This document shows, piece by piece, positions 8,054-13,016 of a stretch of DNA of 13,016 nucleotides. Within the stretch, counting starts at the first letter, position 1, and each line of letters begins with the position of its first letter. This stretch comes from Flavobacteriaceae bacterium (GTDB lineage: Bacteria > Bacteroidota > Bacteroidia > Flavobacteriales > Flavobacteriaceae): NCBI GenBank assembly GCA_018662905.1, contig JABJFE010000172.1, positions 1-13,016 on the forward strand, given 5' to 3'. The translations under genes were made by a program, and so were the position numbers. The notes beneath the pieces are model-generated. The model worked only from the letters and a program-made list of their open reading frames with translations, did no database searches and was not told the DNA's origin.

Positions 8054-8383
8054 TTATAATTCAAAAATTTTATCCATTTTCACCCATTTCTCATTTGTTT
8101 TTGAGAATTCTATTTTTTTTTGATAATTAGACATTAAAGACTCCCATTTTTGTACTATTGGATTTTTTAAATCTAATTTTTTTTTATTTTTTTCAGTGAA
8201 CTTGTCATTTGTATCGATTAACAAAAACAATCTATCTCCAACATTGTAAATCTCAGCCTTAATTATACCAGATTCTTTCATGCTCTCAATAATTTTAGGC
8301 CAAACATTTTTATGATGTTTTATATATTCATCCTTTAACTTATTATCATTTTTGAGATCCAAGGTGTAACAAAATCTTTTCAT
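8054..8383 (-). CDS. RhaM/DUF718 family sugar mutarotase, probably acting on L-fucose
   Basis: This 109-residue protein belongs to the L-rhamnose mutarotase (RhaM, DUF718) family. Family features seen are MKRFCYTLDL at the start, DEYIKHHKNVWP at 18-29 with Y20, H24 and W28 (Y and H align with the catalytic Tyr/His of E. coli RhaM), NVGDRLFLL, IVQKWESLM and the closing KWVKMDKIFEL. Mutarotases of this fold interconvert alpha and beta anomers of a 6-deoxyhexose in the cytosol. The name suggests rhamnose, but the gene overlaps a FucP-like fucose transporter gene by 4 nt (8380-8383) and sits in an operon with a fucosidase. L-fucose is therefore the more likely substrate (inference). It is the last gene of the operon. 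Confidence 0.9.
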   Translation of the reverse strand: MKRFCYTLDLKNDNKLKDEYIKHHKNVWPKIIESMKESGIIKAEIYNVGDRLFLLIDTNDKFTEKNKKKLDLKNPIVQKWESLMSNYQKKIEFSKTNEKWVKMDKIFEL

Positions 8384-9672
8384 TTAACAATTGTTTTACT
8401 ATAAAATATTATATACATAAAGCATAACAAAGGAAGAGTAAATGAAAAATTTACTTCTGATACACCTAATATTTTAATATCATTAACAGCAACTCCTCCA
8501 ATATCTATTATCATTCCTTGAAGAGCAGGCATTAAAGCACCTCCAACAATTGCCATAACAAGTCCTGCTGCACCAATTTTACACTCTTCTTCATTTAATC
8601 CTTTTAATGATAAACCATAAATTGTTGGAAACATTATAGACATGAAAAAAGAAATAGATATTAAACAATATAAGCCAAAGTATCCTTGATTAAAAATAGT
8701 TCCAAATGAAAATATACTAGCCATTATAGCGAAAATTAACATTAGATCATTAGATCTAATATACTTTAACAAAAAAGTTCCAGTTCCTCTTCCAATAAAA
8801 AATAAAATAAATGCTATAAACTGGAAGTTGGCAGCATTTTCTGCATTTATTCCAATACCCTCTGAATATTGATAGATATAAGTCCAACACATTATTTGAG
8901 CTCCCACATAAAGGGTTTGAGCAAACACACCACCAACATATTTGTAATTTTTAATAAGAGAAATTATTATTTTTTTTAATCCTTTTATTTTATCATTATT
9001 TTTAGTTTCCGGCATTTTGGAGAAAAGAATAATGAAAAACATACCAATTACAAATAACCCTAAGACTACGTAAGGATTTCTTATTACTATTAAATCCGAA
9101 GATCTTATGACTATTTTACTAGTTTCTTCAAGACTTGAAAAATCATAAATATCATCTGATTTTAGGTTTTTTAAAATAAACTGCTGTGCAATAACAAGGC
9201 CTCCAATTAAACCTAGTGGATTAAATAATTGAGCTAAGTTTAGTCTTTGAATTGCTGTTCTTGAATCACCCATAGATAATATATAAGGGTTAGCAGTAGT
9301 TTCCAGAAAAGCAAGTCCAAATGTCAAGATATATAATCCTAAACAAAAAAACCAAAATTGTTCAGTTATAGCAGCTGGATAAAATAGTAAAGCTCCAATT
9401 GAATATAGAATTAGTCCTACTAAAATCCCTTTTTTGTAAGAATATTTTTTAACAAACAATGCTGCTGGAAGTGCCATACAGAAATAACCACCATAAAATG
9501 CCATTTGTATCCACGCTGCTTCAGAGTTTGATAATTCTAAAACTTTTTTAAAAGCTTGAACCATAGGGTCAGTTATAGCATTCGCAAATCCCCATAAAGC
9601 AAATAGAGAAGTTACTAATACGAATGGTATGATTAGCTTTTTTGGAACAATAGGAGTTTTGTGTTTTATCAA
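8380..9672 (-). CDS. fucP: FucP-like L-fucose:H+ symporter (MFS)
   Basis: The 430-residue protein has the 12-helix layout of an MFS sugar symporter and strong FucP signatures. FALWGFANAITDP at 24-36 and AFYGGYFCMALPAALF at 58-73 are present, as are the SYKKGILVGL loop at 78-87, AFLETTANP at 121-129 and RLNLAQLFNPLG at 143-154. D35 and E124 align with the two acidic residues (D46 and E135) that E. coli FucP needs for proton-coupled fucose uptake, so it should be functional in the inner membrane. Close relatives carry glucose/galactose or N-acetylglucosamine, so specificity comes mainly from context: an alpha-L-fucosidase and a 6-deoxyhexose mutarotase in the same operon. It starts 1 nt after the kinase fusion and overlaps the mutarotase start by 4 nt in an ATGA arrangement. 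Confidence 0.88.
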   Translation of the reverse strand: MIKHKTPIVPKKLIIPFVLVTSLFALWGFANAITDPMVQAFKKVLELSNSEAAWIQMAFYGGYFCMALPAALFVKKYSYKKGILVGLILYSIGALLFYPAAITEQFWFFCLGLYILTFGLAFLETTANPYILSMGDSRTAIQRLNLAQLFNPLGLIGGLVIAQQFILKNLKSDDIYDFSSLEETSKIVIRSSDLIVIRNPYVVLGLFVIGMFFIILFSKMPETKNNDKIKGLKKIIISLIKNYKYVGGVFAQTLYVGAQIMCWTYIYQYSEGIGINAENAANFQFIAFILFFIGRGTGTFLLKYIRSNDLMLIFAIMASIFSFGTIFNQGYFGLYCLISISFFMSIMFPTIYGLSLKGLNEEECKIGAAGLVMAIVGGALMPALQGMIIDIGGVAVNDIKILGVSEVNFSFTLPLLCFMYIIFYSKTIVK

Positions 9673-9673
9673 A

Positions 9674-10819
9674 TCAAAAATTATTTTTTCTTCTTATTTT
9701 AATTTTTATAGCATTCTTTATTTCTTTATCACTAACTAAGATTAAATAACCACCACCACCTGCACCTGAAATTTTATAACCAATACATTTGTCTTTATAA
9801 ATATTTATTTTACTTAATATCTCTTTATTTAACATATTTGGAAACATTTTAACTTGTGCGTTGAACGATTCTAAAAATGCTTTTCCAAACTTTGATAAAT
9901 CATGATTAATTATTGATCCCCAAAGTTTTTCAGAGCTATCAGCTAATATTTTAGCATTTTTCTTTGAAATTCTTGTTGTTTTTAAAACATCATATGAATT
10001 TAATCTTGGATTTAATGGAATTAAATACAAACAATTTTCTATAAATTTTATAGTTTTTTCTGAATTAATTGAATCAATCTTAATTGGCCAGTAATTATTA
10101 TCGTAATTTAATTTATTAACCCCAGGGTATACAATTCCAATAGAATCTTGAGAGCCAGAGATTATTTCAGTTCCAGGTGGATTTTCATAGCTAAAAAGTA
10201 TTTTAGATGTTTTTTCTAATTCATCTAATGGCAATCTTGAATTCCATAGTTCAATTGCTTTATTTCTTGTACTGGTGGCCATCCCGCTTCTTAAATTAAA
10301 ATCATAGTTAGGTTCAATAGAAATAGTAATAACTGAGCCTGGGTTTAATTTGTTTATATAAAATTGATCCATCCAACCTCCCGCTAAATCTATTCTAAAC
10401 GGAATAGTAATTTGTTTTTTAATTTCAGTTGACGATTTTTTTGGCAAGTTTTTTTTTGGGGATCTCTTAAAAACTTTATAATCAATTTTGTTTTTTATAC
10501 ATAAATTGTTTTTTAAAGGACTGTCACCATCTTCATTTACAATAAAAATATCTGGAGATATCTTTTTTAGTTCATATTTAAAATCTAAAATACCAGTTCC
10601 AGTGCTTATTGTACATTCTTTGATAAACTTAATTGAATCTAAGATGAATTTTCTTTCATATTGATTATGCACAGGATATTTTCCTTTAAGTTCTTTAACA
10701 GTGTTGTCGGATCCAATACAGACATATAAATCTCCGTATTTACTAGCATTTTCAAAAAACTCTATATGTCCACTATGAATTATATCAAAACATCCACTAA
10801 CAAATACTTTCTTATTCAT
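9674..10819 (-). CDS. Fusion of HIGH-type nucleotidyltransferase and GHMP-type sugar kinase
   Basis: Two catalytic domains share 381 residues. Residues 1-136 form a cytidylyltransferase-like domain: SGCFDIIHSGH at 8-18 with H15 and H18 of the HxGH motif, YERKFILDSIKFI at 54-66 and KSSTEIKKQ at 128-136, the family's closing ST motif. Residues 137-381 form a GHMP kinase: PFRIDLAGG at 140-148 (motif 1), SGMATSTRNKA at 178-188 as a diverged P-loop (usual GLGSSSA), SGSQDS at 221-226, and SGAGGGGYLI at 351-360 (motif 3). GHMP kinases phosphorylate sugars, often at C1; HIGH enzymes then form nucleotide sugars. A bifunctional L-fucose kinase/nucleotidyltransferase is my inference from context (GH29, fucP, mutarotase); substrate and nucleotide are unknown. 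The HldE and Fkp fusions have the same logic but different domains. It starts 8 nt after the GH29 stop. A bare ATP-binding or regulatory role is possible because motif 2 is atypical. Confidence 0.85.
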   Translation of the reverse strand: MNKKVFVSGCFDIIHSGHIEFFENASKYGDLYVCIGSDNTVKELKGKYPVHNQYERKFILDSIKFIKECTISTGTGILDFKYELKKISPDIFIVNEDGDSPLKNNLCIKNKIDYKVFKRSPKKNLPKKSSTEIKKQITIPFRIDLAGGWMDQFYINKLNPGSVITISIEPNYDFNLRSGMATSTRNKAIELWNSRLPLDELEKTSKILFSYENPPGTEIISGSQDSIGIVYPGVNKLNYDNNYWPIKIDSINSEKTIKFIENCLYLIPLNPRLNSYDVLKTTRISKKNAKILADSSEKLWGSIINHDLSKFGKAFLESFNAQVKMFPNMLNKEILSKINIYKDKCIGYKISGAGGGGYLILVSDKEIKNAIKIKIRRKNNF

Positions 10820-10827
10820 AGTTTTAA

Positions 10828-12177
10828 TTAATTCATCTCAATTGCTCCCGTTTCTTTATTGTATAGTTTAATCTGACCATCTAAAACTATTGCAATAACA
10901 GTATAATAAGGGTCCAAGGTTTCTTTAGGAATTTCAATATAAGTTAAGCCGGGATATTTATTCCAGTATACTTTACATAACACTTGTTTATTTAATACAG
11001 TTCCGTTTCCAACAACATAAGCTCTGTTTATTTTGTTAGAAATTCCCTTTAAAACAATTTTATTGTCTTTAGGAATGTCTCTTACATATAAAAATAAAGT
11101 TCTTTTATCCTTACTTAAAGTAGTTGGTCCGTAGAAATGATCATATGGTATTCCTTTTTTTGTTGAATAAACTGCAGAACTATGTTTTTTGTTCCATCTG
11201 CCTAATTCTTTAAGAACTGTCTTTTGTTGTTCAGGAATTGTTCCATCAGATTTGGGACTAATATTTAATAAAAGATTACCTCCTTTGCTTAGGGTGTCAA
11301 CGTATAAATCCATTATCTGCATTGGAGATTTATAATTGGTATCATTTTGTTGATATCCCCATGAATCATTAATAGTCATACATAGTTCCCAATATTTGCT
11401 TAATGGTCTGTAAACTGGAATACCAATTTCAGGCGTTTCGTAATCTCCATATGCATTTAATCTTGAATTGAAAATTACATTATGACTATTTTTTTGAAGC
11501 TGTTTTTTTAAACTTTCACTTTTCCATTCTTCAGCATTATGTTCCCAATCTCCGTCAAACCACCAAAGATCCGGATTATATCTTTTTTTTAATTCGTTTA
11601 ATTGATTGTCTCTAAATTTTAAAAACTTTTTCCACCTTTTAGGTTGGTTTTCAATTTCATATCGTTTTATTTTATTTGTATGAAAAGTGTAATCTTCGTA
11701 AGACCAATCAGGAAGAGAATAGTACAATCCTAATTTTAAATCATTATTCCTGATTGCTTTAACAAAAGGGGTTAATAAGTCAGACTTTGATTTACTGTTA
11801 ATTAATGAATTTAAATTACCATATTTTGAGTTCCAAAGAGCAAATCCGTCGTGATGTTTTGTAGTTATTACTGTATATTTTGCTCCACTTTCTTTTATAA
11901 TATTAGCCCATTCTTTTGCATCATATTTTTCTGCTCCAAAACCATCTAGTTGTTTCATATAATCAGAATGCGAGATGTATTCGTTAAAAAAAGACCATGA
12001 TTCGCTTATGCCATTTACAGAGTATATTCCCCAATGAATGAAAATCCCAAGTTTTGCTTCTGAAAACCATTCCATTTTTTTTGAGAAATCATTTTCTGAT
12101 TCTTCAATTTTTTTTTCTTGACTAGAAATATAAAATGGTACTAAAAAATAAATTATTATTAATATTGTTAATCTCAT
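10828..12177 (-). CDS. Exported GH29 alpha-L-fucosidase
   Basis: The 449-residue protein has a signal peptide (first 19-20 residues, ending ISSQ) and a GH29 catalytic barrel. Features are IHWGIYS at 47-53, the long substrate stretch GAKYTVITTKHHDGFALW at 98-115, LGLYYSLPDW at 149-158, and the nucleophile D208 in LWWFDGDWEH. FNSR at 236-239 and the closing GGNLLLNISPKSDGT at 299-313 are also present. The acid/base is variable in this family; E247 or E250 in DYETPEIG is my candidate, not proven. The C-terminal part (about 340-449) is a beta domain typical of the family. It releases terminal L-fucose from oligosaccharides or fucans outside the cytoplasm. It is the first gene of the operon, placed 30 nt after a terminator, and the freed sugar matches the transporter and mutarotase encoded downstream. 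Confidence 0.95.
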   Translation of the reverse strand: MRLTILIIIYFLVPFYISSQEKKIEESENDFSKKMEWFSEAKLGIFIHWGIYSVNGISESWSFFNEYISHSDYMKQLDGFGAEKYDAKEWANIIKESGAKYTVITTKHHDGFALWNSKYGNLNSLINSKSKSDLLTPFVKAIRNNDLKLGLYYSLPDWSYEDYTFHTNKIKRYEIENQPKRWKKFLKFRDNQLNELKKRYNPDLWWFDGDWEHNAEEWKSESLKKQLQKNSHNVIFNSRLNAYGDYETPEIGIPVYRPLSKYWELCMTINDSWGYQQNDTNYKSPMQIMDLYVDTLSKGGNLLLNISPKSDGTIPEQQKTVLKELGRWNKKHSSAVYSTKKGIPYDHFYGPTTLSKDKRTLFLYVRDIPKDNKIVLKGISNKINRAYVVGNGTVLNKQVLCKVYWNKYPGLTYIEIPKETLDPYYTVIAIVLDGQIKLYNKETGAIEMN

Positions 12178-12207
12178 CTATTAAATATATTAATTATTGT
12201 AAACATT

Positions 12208-12240
12208 AAAAAAGCCCCTTTATTAGTTAAAGGAGCTTTT
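12208..12240 (-). terminator. Rho-independent terminator after the TPR/NTF2-like gene
   Basis: Read on the minus strand, arm AGCTCCTTT (12237-12229), a 7-nt loop (12228-12222) and arm AAAGGGGCT (12221-12213) pair over 9 bp with one U-G wobble. A T-run of five follows (12212-12208), and flanking A/T pairs can lengthen the stem to 12 bp. It lies 22 nt past the stop of the TPR gene, so it ends that transcript. It leaves about 30 nt before the GH29 start, which must hold the promoter of the fucose operon unless read-through occurs. No clear -7/-33 promoter pair could be assigned there. Confidence 0.88.
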
Positions 12241-12262
12241 GAAATTAAATAAGTGTAATATA

Positions 12263-13016
12263 TTATTTAGGAATTCCTGAACCTCCAAATGGAGCCCAGT
12301 TAGCGTGAACCATTTTCCAACCAGATCCTGTTGAAATCCAAACTGCAGATGCTCTAGTACTGTAATCAACTTTTTCGTTAGTATCAGTAAATGTGTACGC
12401 ACCATTTGCATAGAATCTTAATACCGCTGTATTCATATCAGGGGAGAAATCTACTTCAATATCTCTTAAATCAAAACTGTCCCAAGTGAAATTTCTTTTA
12501 GCTAAAAATTGCTCTTCAGTTTGTACATAAAATTCTGCTAAACTTGAATCTCCAGATGTTATCATCATATCTTCAGTAACATATTTTTTCCATTCTTCAA
12601 GATTTTGATCTTCTATTGCTGTTTGAACTGTTGTTTGAGCTTCTTTTAAATCTTCTATTAGTTTTTCTTTATTTAAGTTTCTAAAGTAAGTAACTAGTTT
12701 TGGTTGGTAAGGAGATGCAAAAGGAGCGTTATCATATGCCTTTAATTGATTATTGAAAGCTTTTTGGTAATCACCTTCCATTTCTGCTATTTCAGCTTTA
12801 GAATCTAGAGCGTTTAATCCATTGTGAAGTCTAAGAGAATAATCTAATGATTTGTAAGCAGATTCATAATCACCGTCTCTTGCAAATGCATATGCGATTG
12901 TGTTATAAGCACCAGCTGCAAGAGCGGGAAATTTATTTGCAAAAGCTTTATTTGCTTCAGTATCTTGTCCAGCATTTAACCAATTAATTAATGCGCTATT
13001 AGGATGGTTATTTAAA
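12263..13016 (-). CDS. TPR-repeat protein with C-terminal NTF2-like (SnoaL/DUF4440-type) domain, partial
   Basis: The frame stays open from the stop at 12263 to the window edge, so the gene starts outside the window. The internal ATG at 12781 is not its start. About 250 residues are visible. The upstream part is tetratricopeptide-like: residues 37-70 (YNTIAYAFARDGDYESAYKSL) and 71-103 (DSKAEIAEMEGDYQKAFNNQ) show the A/G-Y-A spacing of TPR helices. The last 130 residues are an NTF2-like cup: AIEDQNLEEWKKYVTEDMM near 115-133, then strands ending with AVWISTGSGWKMVHANWAP, a pattern of DUF4440/SnoaL-type domains, some enzymes and some ligand binders. Function unknown. The codon mix is slightly richer in GCA/GCT than the neighbours, possibly reflecting expression (weak). 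It is followed by a terminator and looks independent of the fucose operon. Confidence 0.85.
   Translation of the reverse strand, partial: LNNHPNSALINWLNAGQDTEANKAFANKFPALAAGAYNTIAYAFARDGDYESAYKSLDYSLRLHNGLNALDSKAEIAEMEGDYQKAFNNQLKAYDNAPFASPYQPKLVTYFRNLNKEKLIEDLKEAQTTVQTAIEDQNLEEWKKYVTEDMMITSGDSSLAEFYVQTEEQFLAKRNFTWDSFDLRDIEVDFSPDMNTAVLRFYANGAYTFTDTNEKVDYSTRASAVWISTGSGWKMVHANWAPFGGSGIPK

Noticed and set aside
8380..9672. A glucose/galactose or N-acetylglucosamine transporter instead of FucP.
   Set aside because: D35 and E124 align with the FucP acidic pair and the operon is fucose-themed. The alternative cannot be fully excluded but is less likely.
10448..10458. A9 run near the end of the nucleotidyltransferase domain as a possible programmed break between the two domains.
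   Set aside because: It encodes only PKKN in frame before the SSTEI motif of the same domain, so a slip there would damage rather than separate the domains cleanly.
12223..12411. A 62-codon open frame on the minus strand overlapping the TPR/NTF2-like gene.
   Set aside because: It lies in another frame within the 3' end of a convincing gene and across the terminator, and its product shows no domain features.
12779..12781. ATG at the start of an apparent 172-residue protein.
   Set aside because: The same frame continues upstream without a stop to the window edge with TPR-like sequence, so this is an internal methionine.
1..13016. CRISPR arrays, tRNAs, phage or insertion-sequence elements, defence systems and SusC/SusD pairs.
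   Set aside because: No direct repeat arrays, cloverleaf sequences, transposase motifs or TonB receptor domains were seen on either strand.

Overview
The window looks like a chromosomal segment of a marine Flavobacteriia-type Bacteroidota. It is very AT-rich, ribosome binding sites are weak, genes are packed with gaps of 1-8 nt or short overlaps, and several lipoproteins carry Bacteroidota-like lipoboxes. The gene families (FucP, a DUF718-type mutarotase, GH29, CBM9-like and GHL10-like lipoproteins, RarA, ABC-F) also fit that group. This assignment rests on style and content only, since no marker gene is present. Thirteen genes are annotated, two of them cut by the window edges. No tRNA, rRNA, CRISPR array, insertion sequence or SusC/SusD pair was seen, and there is no gene-free stretch longer than 300 bases.

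Layout. (a) 1-1818, plus strand: the C-terminal tail of an ABC-F ATPase, then an unrecognised five-helix membrane protein overlapping a GH18 lipoprotein. (b) 5878-1821, minus strand: a compact four-gene run of CBM9-like lipoprotein, GHL10-like glycosidase lipoprotein, exported SGNH hydrolase and kynureninase. (c) 5935-8035, plus strand, divergent from (b): an exported endonuclease/exonuclease/phosphatase-fold enzyme and RarA, 4 nt apart. (d) 12177-8054, minus strand: a four-gene L-fucose operon of exported GH29 alpha-L-fucosidase, a fusion of a HIGH-type nucleotidyltransferase with a GHMP-type sugar kinase, a FucP-like L-fucose/H+ symporter and a mutarotase. (e) 13016-12263, minus strand: the C-terminal part of a TPR plus NTF2-like protein, closed by a clear hairpin terminator that insulates the fucose operon.

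How the genes may work together. In (d) the path reads directly: fucosidase releases L-fucose outside the cytoplasm, FucP imports it, and the mutarotase equilibrates its anomers. The kinase/nucleotidyltransferase fusion could then phosphorylate the sugar and activate it to a nucleotide sugar. No FucI, FucK or FucA is in the window, and the fusion sits where such enzymes would be expected. It is the most interesting object here: a small enzyme (381 aa) with the logic of HldE or Fkp but a different domain combination, and its GHMP domain appears shortened between its first two motifs. Region (b) looks like a glycan-processing cassette with kynureninase as an unexpected last gene.
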